Assembly (NCBI GenBank): GCA_002926195.1
Contig: MZXQ01000104.1
Location: 1 to 8,537 of the forward strand
Reading direction: 5' to 3'
DNA length: 8,537 nucleotides
Source of the DNA: Candidatus Methanomarinus sp. HR1
GTDB taxonomy: Archaea > Halobacteriota > Methanosarcinia > Methanosarcinales > Methanocomedenaceae
Part shown: positions 1 through 6,372 of the stretch, piece after piece
Layout: every line of letters begins with the position of its first letter
How positions within the stretch are numbered: the stretch's first letter is position 1
Notes under the pieces: model-generated
Told to the model about the DNA's origin: nothing
Database searches by the model: none
The model's input: only the letters and a program-made list of their open reading frames with translations
Program-made: the position numbers and the translations under genes

Positions 1-43
1 ATTTCGAAGTCTTTTTGATAGATAGAAGCCATAATAAAAACAT

Positions 44-1042
44 ATGACAGAAAAAATGACCTATGCTCAATCAGGTGTTGATATCAATCTTGAAGAAAGA
101 GCTATTAAGAAACTCTCTACATCCATCACATACAAACGCACCGGATTCGGTGCACCACTCACAGATATCGGGCACTATGCCGGTCTTATAGAATTTGGGG
201 AACATGCCCTTGCACTGACCACTGATGGTGTGGGTTCTAAGATACTGATAGCAAATATCATGCAACGCTGGAACACTATAGGGATAGACTGCATAGCTAT
301 GAATGTTAATGACCTTCTTGCTATCGGAGCAGAACCACTATCTTTTGTAGACTACCTTGCCATAGGCAGACCTGATGAAAAGATCATGACCCAGATAGGT
401 GAAGGACTTTCTCAGGGTGCACAGCTTAGCAGGATAACCATCGTAGGTGGGGAAACCGCAACTCTCCCTGAGATTGTTAATGGGTTTGACCTGGCAGGTA
501 CCTGCCTGGGTGCAATAAAAAAAGATATGATCATTACCGGAGAGAAGATCGTAGAAGGTGATGTACTGGTAGGAGTTCCCAGTAGTGGACTACACAGCAA
601 TGGCTATACTTTAGCCCGAAGGATCATAGAACAGTCCCAATATGATTATAACGATTCGCTCCCGTTCAATACACAAACCACCATAGGTGATGAACTGCTC
701 ATCCCAACCCGCATCTATATTGAGATACTGGATGTTATCAGGGAATGTGAAGTACACGGCCTTGCCCATATCACAGGCAGCGGGTTGTTAAAACTTCGCA
801 GGATCACTAAGATGGGGTTTGATATTCATTCTCCTCTTGAGCCTCATCCGATCTTCAGGTTCCTGCAGGAACTGGGAAATGTTGATGAACTTGAAATGTA
901 CCGGACTTTTAATATGGGTATGGGCTTTCTTGTAGTACTACCGGCGAGGGATGCAGAGCAGGCTGCCAGGATCACAGGTGGTAGAATAGTTGGTAAGATA
1001 CATGGTTCGGGTATAAGGGTCGGTGAGCTTTTAATCCGTTAA
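44..1042 (+). CDS. purM: Phosphoribosylformylglycinamidine cyclo-ligase (AIR synthetase)
   Basis: This cytosolic enzyme makes aminoimidazole ribonucleotide (AIR) from FGAM with ATP, the fifth step of de novo purine synthesis. The 332-residue product has the usual family length. The N-terminal block 6-20 (TYAQSGVDINLEERA) is a PurM signature. DGVGSK (61-66) and the run around MNVNDLLAIGAEP (86-98) belong to the ATP-binding AIRS N domain; GGETATLP (135-142), SSGLHSNGYT (180-189) and HITGSG (242-247) follow as in the family. HITGSGLLKLRR replaces the bacterial HITGGG form, which I recall as normal in archaea. No Shine-Dalgarno is visible before the ATG at 44; an in-frame ATG at 56 would remove only four residues and is a possible alternative. 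The upstream 43 bases are too short to judge a promoter. It ends seven bases from the convergent cofE stop, with no terminator hairpin between. The gene looks intact. Confidence 0.95.
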   Translation: MTEKMTYAQSGVDINLEERAIKKLSTSITYKRTGFGAPLTDIGHYAGLIEFGEHALALTTDGVGSKILIANIMQRWNTIGIDCIAMNVNDLLAIGAEPLSFVDYLAIGRPDEKIMTQIGEGLSQGAQLSRITIVGGETATLPEIVNGFDLAGTCLGAIKKDMIITGEKIVEGDVLVGVPSSGLHSNGYTLARRIIEQSQYDYNDSLPFNTQTTIGDELLIPTRIYIEILDVIRECEVHGLAHITGSGLLKLRRITKMGFDIHSPLEPHPIFRFLQELGNVDELEMYRTFNMGMGFLVVLPARDAEQAARITGGRIVGKIHGSGIRVGELLIR

Positions 1043-1049
1043 CTATGAC

Positions 1050-1910
1050 TTATTTTGATATATTGCTATAATACATACATTCTTCTTTAGAGAATGTGGG
1101 TATTTCTACGTTCTCATCCACAACGATCATGCCATACCCTCTTACTATTACAGCAGGTATTCCCTCTGCGGCTTCTCCCATTAATAATTGTGCAGCTGAT
1201 ACCATGTTATCAGCCGTGGCTTTCCTTGTTATTGTAAGCTGTTTTCCGAATAGGTCCCTGCTGCCCCTGGCATCTTCTACAGGCAATATCCCATCACAGC
1301 CAAGAGCTATTCCTACACATCCGAGTCTCATAGGCTGGGTACGGCTGTCCCCTATAATAACACCTAAACGGCATTGAAAAGCTTCTTGTAGTTGCTTTCT
1401 AATATGCATAGCACTGTCAGTCGGATCTTTGGGTAGTAGCACTACACAATCATCCGGTGCATTAGAACCATCAATACCTGCATTCGGCGACATATTTCCT
1501 TTCGTGATAGTAAGTACTGCACCAGGTACGCCACCTATAACTTCATCACATTCTTCAAGAATCAGTTCCATCTCCCTGGGGTCTACGCAATATCTTCTGC
1601 CAAGTTCTATTGCTTGTTGGCCTGGCTTTATAATATTCAGATCTACCATCCTCCCTTCGGCTGTGGCCACTGCCGATTCGGCCAGGACTATAATATCGTT
1701 GTGTTGAAGTTTTAATCCTAAGTCCTGTATGGATTGTATTAGCACTGTACCCATATCATCTCCAACATTAATAATTGGAGTTCTTATACCGATCAATTCG
1801 AGATTATTTTCCATAGATCCGGAAAATTCTGGCTGCTTTGGAAGTTTTAAACCTCTTAAACGAACTGAAGGATTTATAAGATAATGAGCAATTACATTTA
1901 TTTCTTCCAT
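1050..1910 (-). CDS. cofE: Coenzyme F420-0:L-glutamate ligase (CofE family)
   Basis: CofE adds L-glutamate to coenzyme F420-0 with GTP, giving the polyglutamate tail of the deazaflavin used by methanogens and relatives. Family blocks are clear: GIRTPIINVGDD (41-52), DIIVLAESAVATAEGR (72-87), IGGVPG (125-130), PNAGIDGSN (142-150), DSRTQPMRLG (188-197) and DLFGKQLTITRKATADNMVSAAQLLMGEA in 219-247. The DSRTQP form differs from the D-[ST]-x-GR form I recall in other CofE proteins, so a COG1478 paralogue with a changed substrate cannot be excluded. The start is uncertain. The ATG at 1910 gives 286 residues with a 32-residue N-terminal extension; Met33 at 1814 gives 254, nearer the usual length of about 250. 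Neither has a good Shine-Dalgarno. A T/A-rich box about 27 bases upstream of 1910 (minus strand, about 1935-1945) would suit a leaderless transcript, so I kept the longer form. It is divergent from the thermosome gene. Confidence 0.87.
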   Translation of the reverse strand: MEEINVIAHYLINPSVRLRGLKLPKQPEFSGSMENNLELIGIRTPIINVGDDMGTVLIQSIQDLGLKLQHNDIIVLAESAVATAEGRMVDLNIIKPGQQAIELGRRYCVDPREMELILEECDEVIGGVPGAVLTITKGNMSPNAGIDGSNAPDDCVVLLPKDPTDSAMHIRKQLQEAFQCRLGVIIGDSRTQPMRLGCVGIALGCDGILPVEDARGSRDLFGKQLTITRKATADNMVSAAQLLMGEAAEGIPAVIVRGYGMIVVDENVEIPTFSKEECMYYSNISK

Positions 1911-1930
1911 ATGGTCTTAGATAAATGCCA

Positions 1931-1950
1931 TTGAAAATAAAATTTTTCAA
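1931..1950. promoter_or_regulatory. Inverted-repeat dyad in the cofE/thermosome divergent region
   Basis: TTGAAAA, a 6-nt spacer, then TTTTCAA form a 20-bp dyad with perfect 7-bp arms. On the minus strand its AT-rich core sits about 25-30 bases before the cofE ATG at 1910, where an archaeal TATA box would lie. It could be a regulator site overlapping the cofE promoter or simply AT-rich promoter DNA. It is about 100 bases upstream of the thermosome start. Confidence 0.35.
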
Positions 1951-1965
1951 AATATTCCCGCAATG

Positions 1966-1974
1966 TTCATATAG
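1966..1974 (+). promoter_or_regulatory. Candidate TATA box for the thermosome gene
   Basis: TTCATATAG is the most TATA-like run on the plus strand in the 140-bp divergent region. It would put transcription start near 1998, leaving a leader of about 50 nt. The leader is AT-rich with repeated TAATATTAATATTAA. This is inference from position and composition only; other AT runs nearby could serve instead. Confidence 0.3.
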
Positions 1975-2034
1975 AAGTACAAACATGTAAAATCGAATCA
2001 AATAATAACAATAACAATTAATATTAATATTAAC

Positions 2035-2040
2035 AGGAGG
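2035..2040 (+). promoter_or_regulatory. Strong Shine-Dalgarno of the thermosome gene
   Basis: AGGAGG lies 10 bases before the ATG at 2051 and is the strongest ribosome-binding site in the window. It fixes the start and fits an abundant chaperonin. Confidence 0.8.
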
Positions 2041-2050
2041 AACCTTTGTA

Positions 2051-3709
2051 ATGGCAGGACAATTAGGCGGACAGCCGATATTCATTCTTCGTGAAGGAGC
2101 AGAGCGCTCACGAGGTAGAGAAGCACAGAACAGCAATATCATGGCAGCCAGGGCAGTAGCTAATGCAGTACGTACTACGCTGGGACCGAAAGGTATGGAT
2201 AAGATGCTTGTGGATTCAATGGGTGATATTATCATAACCAATGACGGTGCACATATTTTACGAGATATGGACATTGAGCACCCTGCAGCTAAAATGCTTG
2301 TAGAGGTAACAAAAACCCAGGATGATGAAGTAGGGGATGGAACCACTACGGTAGCAGTATTCACCGGAGAACTTTTGAAAAAAGCAGAGGAAATGCTAAA
2401 CCAACAGATACATCCTACAATCATAGCAGAAGGATACAAGATGGCTCTGGATAAATCCAAAGAGATATTAAAAACCATGGTTAAAAACGTTTCAGAAGAT
2501 GATACCGAGCTTCTGCTCAAGGTTGCAAGTACGGCTATTACAGGTAAAGGAGCTGAAGGCGGAAGAGATAAACTTGCTGAATTATCGGTGTCAGCAGTCC
2601 GATCTGTAGTCGAGACCGTAGACGGAGAAAAAAAAGTGAACGGTAGCGATATAAAGATCGAGAAAAAAACAGGTGCCAGTGTAGATAAATCAGAGCTCAT
2701 TGAAGGTATGGTAGTAAACAGGGGAAGAGTTCATGATAATATGCCAAAAAGACTGGAAAATGCAAAGATACTGCTTCTCAATATTCCGGTTGAGATGAAA
2801 AAGACCGAAGTAGATGCTGAGATCAATATAACATCACCGGACCAGCTGAAATTATTCTTAGACCAGGAAGAAAAGATGCTAAAAGATAAAGTAGATAAAA
2901 TTGCTTCCAGTGGTGCAAACGTAGTATTTTGCCAGAAAGGAATTGATGATATGGCACAGCATTTCCTGGCAAAAGCCGGGATATATGCTATACGCAGGTT
3001 CTTAAAAAGTGACATAGAGAAAATGGCAAGAGCAACCGGAGCAAGTATAATCAATAATCTTAATGATATATCAGAATCTGATCTGGGTTCGGCAGGTCTT
3101 GTAGAAGAACGTAAAGTAGGTGGTGAAGAAACTACTTATGTTACCGGATGTAAGAACCCGAAAGCAGTATCTGTTATCTTAAGAGGTGGTACCGATCATG
3201 TGGTGGAGAATGTAGAAACTGCATTTGAAGATTCCACCAGGGTTGTGGCTGTTGTTGTAGAAGATGGTGAGGTCCTGGCAGGCGGTGGATCTCCTGAAGT
3301 CGAACTATCATTGCGATTAAAAGAATACGCAGCTACTCTTAAGGGAAGGGAGCAACTGGCAGTTATGGCTTTTGCCGATGCTCTGGAGATCATCCCGCGT
3401 ACTCTGGCAGAGAATGCAGGGCTGGATCCGATCGATAAACTGGTAGAATTGCGCAGTCAACATGAACGTGGTATGAAGACCGCAGGTCTTAATGTCTATA
3501 CCGGAGATGTTGTGGATATGTGGGAAGAAGGCGTAGTAGAGCCGGTACGCATTAAGACCCAGGCATTGAACTCAGCAGTGGAATCATCAGTGATGATACT
3601 GCGAATCGATGATGTTATTTCATCTACCAGATCTGCCGGTGAAATGGGACCGGAAGGTATGCCTCCGGGCGGAATGCCACCCGGTGGAATGCCGGATATG
3701 GATTTCTAA
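2051..3709 (+). CDS. thsA: Thermosome subunit (archaeal group II chaperonin)
   Basis: This is a subunit of the cytosolic double-ring chaperonin that folds proteins in an ATP-driven, lid-closing cycle. The 552 residues match the family. The equatorial ATP site is visible: TLGPKGMDKM (43-52), TNDGA (63-67) and GDGTTT (95-100) carrying the catalytic aspartate. The second equatorial part holds AGGGSPEVELSLRL and later GLDPIDKLVELRSQH. The middle third is the intermediate/apical domain. The tail is rich in Gly, Met and Pro (PPGGMPPGGMPDMDF), typical of thermosome C-termini that project into the cavity. The reading frame is intact. Which paralogue (alpha, beta or gamma) it is cannot be decided here, so the symbol is generic. 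It is divergent from cofE and followed by a terminator-like hairpin, so it is probably a single-gene transcript. No heat-shock regulator site could be identified with certainty. Confidence 0.97.
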   Translation: MAGQLGGQPIFILREGAERSRGREAQNSNIMAARAVANAVRTTLGPKGMDKMLVDSMGDIIITNDGAHILRDMDIEHPAAKMLVEVTKTQDDEVGDGTTTVAVFTGELLKKAEEMLNQQIHPTIIAEGYKMALDKSKEILKTMVKNVSEDDTELLLKVASTAITGKGAEGGRDKLAELSVSAVRSVVETVDGEKKVNGSDIKIEKKTGASVDKSELIEGMVVNRGRVHDNMPKRLENAKILLLNIPVEMKKTEVDAEINITSPDQLKLFLDQEEKMLKDKVDKIASSGANVVFCQKGIDDMAQHFLAKAGIYAIRRFLKSDIEKMARATGASIINNLNDISESDLGSAGLVEERKVGGEETTYVTGCKNPKAVSVILRGGTDHVVENVETAFEDSTRVVAVVVEDGEVLAGGGSPEVELSLRLKEYAATLKGREQLAVMAFADALEIIPRTLAENAGLDPIDKLVELRSQHERGMKTAGLNVYTGDVVDMWEEGVVEPVRIKTQALNSAVESSVMILRIDDVISSTRSAGEMGPEGMPPGGMPPGGMPDMDF

Positions 3710-3723
3710 TAAAAAAAATAGCT

Positions 3724-3746
3724 TGTGCTGTGCTTTTTACAGCACA
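3724..3746 (+). terminator. Hairpin after the thermosome gene
   Basis: TGTGCTGT and ACAGCACA form a perfect 8-bp stem around a 7-nt loop (GCTTTTT), 14 bases after the thermosome stop, followed by a T-rich run (TTCATTTTTC). This resembles a terminator or an mRNA 3'-end stabiliser. It lies only 23 bases before the next start codon, so it could also limit or modulate read-through into the downstream gene. Confidence 0.55.
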
Positions 3747-3769
3747 TTCATTTTTCAGGTGGTCTTTTC

Positions 3770-4939
3770 ATGGATGTTATTGATACTTCAGAATATTCAA
3801 AAGATGAATTAGTTGAAATCCTTAGAAAGGAATTAGATGAACATTCATTCCTATATTTAGTTGGTCCTCAGGGAGGAGGCAAGACCACTATAAGCATCAA
3901 AATGGCAGATGAAAATGTAGGTGCTATTTATGAAGGAAGGGCACGCTCAGCCCAACCAGTTATTGTGATCAGGCGGGATCTGCTGGATCAAATGGAAACA
4001 GAGATCATTGAGCGACGCAAGCTTCCTATATTCGATGGAGATGATCCCATCTATGTGGAAGTGACAATGCTACAAAAATTGAATTCAATTATTGAAAACG
4101 TGTTTGACCTGATGGAACTGGGTGAGGAGCAGTTATTCAAAGAGATGAAACAGTTACTGGAACCTATCGGCATCGTACCAAAACAAATTGAGTTTACTTC
4201 AAATGAAGAGGTACTTCTGCGCAGGCGACTGCAACGGCACACAGATGCACCTGATAGGCTCAATGAATTGCTGGCTAAGGAAAAACAATATGGCATTAAA
4301 TCCAATCTACTGGGCATTCAGGGTGCACGGGTAATGGATATTATTAACAGGGACGGTGTGGGTAAATATGAAGAAACCCAGTATTCCAGAACAGTTGAAG
4401 ATTTTGATGCTATAATATCTACAAAAGACATGAGCATCGGACAGTGTCTTATTAAAATGATAGAGCTATCATTAAAAGAAAGAAAAGAATCCGGTATCCT
4501 TGTACTGCATACAAAGGACGGGAAACAAAAGATAATAAGTGATCTGGTTATAGGAAAACAGGATAATTCAATGATCGGAGTAACACTGCTTGAAGTATAT
4601 GTAGGATTCAGACAGAACCGCAGTATGTACCAGACCTATACAAGTTCGATGAAAGGGGAATTAGAAGTTATCCATTCCTTTACTCCTCAATTACAACAAA
4701 TGGTCGGGATGGAAACACTGGGTAATATGAACCTGGATATGATCACAGAAGAAGATGATACAGGAGTATTGTCTGTAGCTGATACTGCGGCTGCAGAACG
4801 ATTTGGCATTACGATCTCTGTTATAGACCCTGAAGGTAATATCGGATCATCGAACCCCGAACGGGTCGAAAAACTTGAAAATCTGCTTTTTGAAGCCTAT
4901 AAGGAGTGGGATTCCAAAGATGTTTCTTCCCACACCTGA
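3770..4939 (+). CDS. Unrecognised P-loop protein
   Basis: I do not recognise this 389-residue family. Residues 32-40, GPQGGGKTT after a hydrophobic strand (FLYLV), fit the Walker A pattern GxxxxGKT, so nucleotide binding is likely. No convincing Walker B (four hydrophobics then D/E) is visible, so the ATPase class is unknown. The middle (about 110-190) is charged and helix-prone with many Glu, Lys and Arg. Residues 250-290 look like alternating strands. No signal peptide or membrane segment is seen, so it is probably cytosolic. The ATG at 3770 is chosen because AGGTGGTC (3757-3764) ends five bases upstream and resembles the archaeal AGGTGATC core; a GTG at 3725 would start inside the hairpin stem. 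The 3' end overlaps the HTH-CBS gene by 20 bases, suggesting translational coupling and perhaps a shared role. Confidence 0.8.
   Translation: MDVIDTSEYSKDELVEILRKELDEHSFLYLVGPQGGGKTTISIKMADENVGAIYEGRARSAQPVIVIRRDLLDQMETEIIERRKLPIFDGDDPIYVEVTMLQKLNSIIENVFDLMELGEEQLFKEMKQLLEPIGIVPKQIEFTSNEEVLLRRRLQRHTDAPDRLNELLAKEKQYGIKSNLLGIQGARVMDIINRDGVGKYEETQYSRTVEDFDAIISTKDMSIGQCLIKMIELSLKERKESGILVLHTKDGKQKIISDLVIGKQDNSMIGVTLLEVYVGFRQNRSMYQTYTSSMKGELEVIHSFTPQLQQMVGMETLGNMNLDMITEEDDTGVLSVADTAAAERFGITISVIDPEGNIGSSNPERVEKLENLLFEAYKEWDSKDVSSHT
4901..4906 (+). promoter_or_regulatory. Internal Shine-Dalgarno for the HTH-CBS gene
   Basis: AAGGAG lies inside the 3' end of the P-loop gene, 13 bases before the ATG at 4920. 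The spacing is long but usable. With the 20-bp gene overlap it suggests coupled translation. Confidence 0.45.
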
Positions 4940-5480
4940 GGATATGAAAAAACGCAGGATCAATCTTAACCTTACACAGAATGAACTGGCACATCTTGCA
5001 GGTGTTAGCCAGCCCCTGATAACCAGGATCGAATCAGGAGATGTGGATCCTAAGCTTTCCACACTCTCTAAGATCTTTGATGCTTTCGAAACTGCAGAAA
5101 AAAAGAGGGTTTTAGCTGAAAATATTATGCATTCTCCTGTAATACATACCAATCCGGGATCATCAGTTGAACAGGCTGTGGAGATCATGGAAAGAGAAGG
5201 GTTCTCCCAGATGCCTGTGATCGAGAAAGGTATTCCGGTAGGTAGTATCTCTTCAGATACAGTGGTCAGGTTTATGACCCAGAGTGATACGGATAAGCTG
5301 TCCCTTATGCAAGTAAAAGAAATTATGGGTAGTTCTTTTACGGTTGTATCAAAAGATACTGATGTCAGTACGATCTCTCATCTTCTTGAACAGAGTCCGG
5401 CAGTGTTGGTAGTGGATTGGGGTAGGGTCGTGGGTGTGGTAACCCAACATGATATAATGAAACTGTTACATAAAAAATAG
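4920..5480 (+). CDS. HTH transcriptional regulator with tandem CBS domains (COG3620 type)
   Basis: This 186-residue protein joins an N-terminal XRE/Cro-type helix-turn-helix (about 5-55; LTQNELAHLAGVSQPLITRIESG is the turn and recognition helix) to two CBS domains. CBS1 (about 69-120) begins IMHSPVIHTNPGSSVEQAVEIM and CBS2 (about 133-184) begins VKEIMGSSFTVVSKDTDVS and ends VGVVTQHDIMKLL. CBS pairs usually bind adenosyl ligands such as AMP, ATP or SAM, so the protein probably couples DNA binding to energy or nucleotide state; its targets are unknown. I chose ATG 4920 because MFLPTPED followed by a charged helix is how I recall this family starting, and AAGGAG lies upstream; a TTG at 4875 would add 15 unrelated residues. 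It overlaps the P-loop gene by 20 bases and converges on the RPA-associated gene 25 bases away. Confidence 0.88.
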   Translation: MFLPTPEDMKKRRINLNLTQNELAHLAGVSQPLITRIESGDVDPKLSTLSKIFDAFETAEKKRVLAENIMHSPVIHTNPGSSVEQAVEIMEREGFSQMPVIEKGIPVGSISSDTVVRFMTQSDTDKLSLMQVKEIMGSSFTVVSKDTDVSTISHLLEQSPAVLVVDWGRVVGVVTQHDIMKLLHKK

Positions 5481-5505
5481 ATTTCTCACTAACGCTTAAT
5501 TTTAT

Positions 5506-6372
5506 TTAGACTCTACGCAATATATCAATCCTGGGTTCGTAACATTTCCCCTCAGACATCAGGTTCTTCACACTCTCATATACCTGTTCTTCTGTAAGCC
5601 CGCTCTGTCCTGACTCATCTATCAATTGAGCTAACTGTACACCTTCCCCTTTATCCAATTGCCCCATCAGTTCGTATATGATCTCGTCAAAATCAGGTCC
5701 TATTTTTTTTGAAGTTTTAGTTCCGATAACCGGATGGTGGTCTTTGGGTAATAGCGTCTTCAGTGCATTAATAATGACTACTGTCAGTTCATCAAGGTAT
5801 TTATCCAAGCCTGAATAGTATTTAATAGCTCTGGCAATTCCATCAGCAAGTTCAACACTGGCACCGGACTGTATAAGCATAGCTTTGAGGTCTTCATCAT
5901 TCATCTTAGAATCTAAGGCACGGCGGACCAACTGTATACGTTCAAAGCTCAGACGTGCTGTATCCACAACCCATCTATCCCTTATACTGCTATTGGTTAT
6001 AGAAAGTTCTTCAGGTCTCACTGATGTATAGACCGTGCCTTTTTCAGGCTCATAGATTCTGGCTTTACCAGTTACTGATGTAAATGAAGGGATATCAACT
6101 CCTGATAAGAATAATGCTGCTTCTGGCTGGTATTGTCCTGCATATATAGTAAAGGTACCTGTGGGATCAGATATTCTTGCCCTGAACATATCTTCTTCTG
6201 ATTTGAGGTTATCGATTTCAGTAAAAACACCTACAATATACAACCTATTGATCCTGGCACCGGTAGGTGTTACCAGATAATTCGGTGAGCGTTCGTCGCC
6301 TTCATGAAAGAAAAAGTCTGAACTGTTGAATTCGTATGCAAAGACTCTCCAGGCTACTTCTCTTTCTATCAT
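5506..6372 (-). CDS. rpap: RPA-associated protein (COG3390, RPAP)
   Basis: This 288-residue protein belongs to the archaeal RPA-associated family, which is usually encoded beside RPA and works with it on single-stranded DNA in replication and repair; haloarchaeal homologues are known to partner their cognate RPA. An OB-fold region (about 40-130) includes INRLYIVGVFTEID, RARISDPTGTFTIYAG and SVTGKARIYEPEKG. A helical linker follows. The end (about 226-288), containing LAQLIDESGQSGLTEEQVYE and LMSEGKCYEPRID, looks like a winged helix comparable to the C-terminus of eukaryotic RPA2. The start codon overlaps the RPA stop in an ATGA, the hallmark of coupled translation, and fixes the start. Whether it binds DNA itself is not shown by the sequence. 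Confidence 0.9.
   Translation of the reverse strand: MIEREVAWRVFAYEFNSSDFFFHEGDERSPNYLVTPTGARINRLYIVGVFTEIDNLKSEEDMFRARISDPTGTFTIYAGQYQPEAALFLSGVDIPSFTSVTGKARIYEPEKGTVYTSVRPEELSITNSSIRDRWVVDTARLSFERIQLVRRALDSKMNDEDLKAMLIQSGASVELADGIARAIKYYSGLDKYLDELTVVIINALKTLLPKDHHPVIGTKTSKKIGPDFDEIIYELMGQLDKGEGVQLAQLIDESGQSGLTEEQVYESVKNLMSEGKCYEPRIDILRRV

Noticed and set aside
1804..2700. 298-codon open frame on the minus strand across the thermosome 5' end
   Set aside because: It is opposite a certain thermosome gene and runs through the divergent promoter region into cofE; the product is Ser/Thr-rich low-complexity sequence with no family motif.
3725..3769. Upstream GTG start extending the P-loop protein by 15 residues
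   Set aside because: It starts inside the hairpin stem and has no Shine-Dalgarno, whereas AGGTGGTC is correctly placed for the ATG at 3770.
4875..4919. TTG start extending the HTH-CBS protein by 15 residues
   Set aside because: The added residues lie in the overlapping P-loop coding region and do not resemble the family; the ATG at 4920 has an upstream AAGGAG and gives the expected N-terminus.
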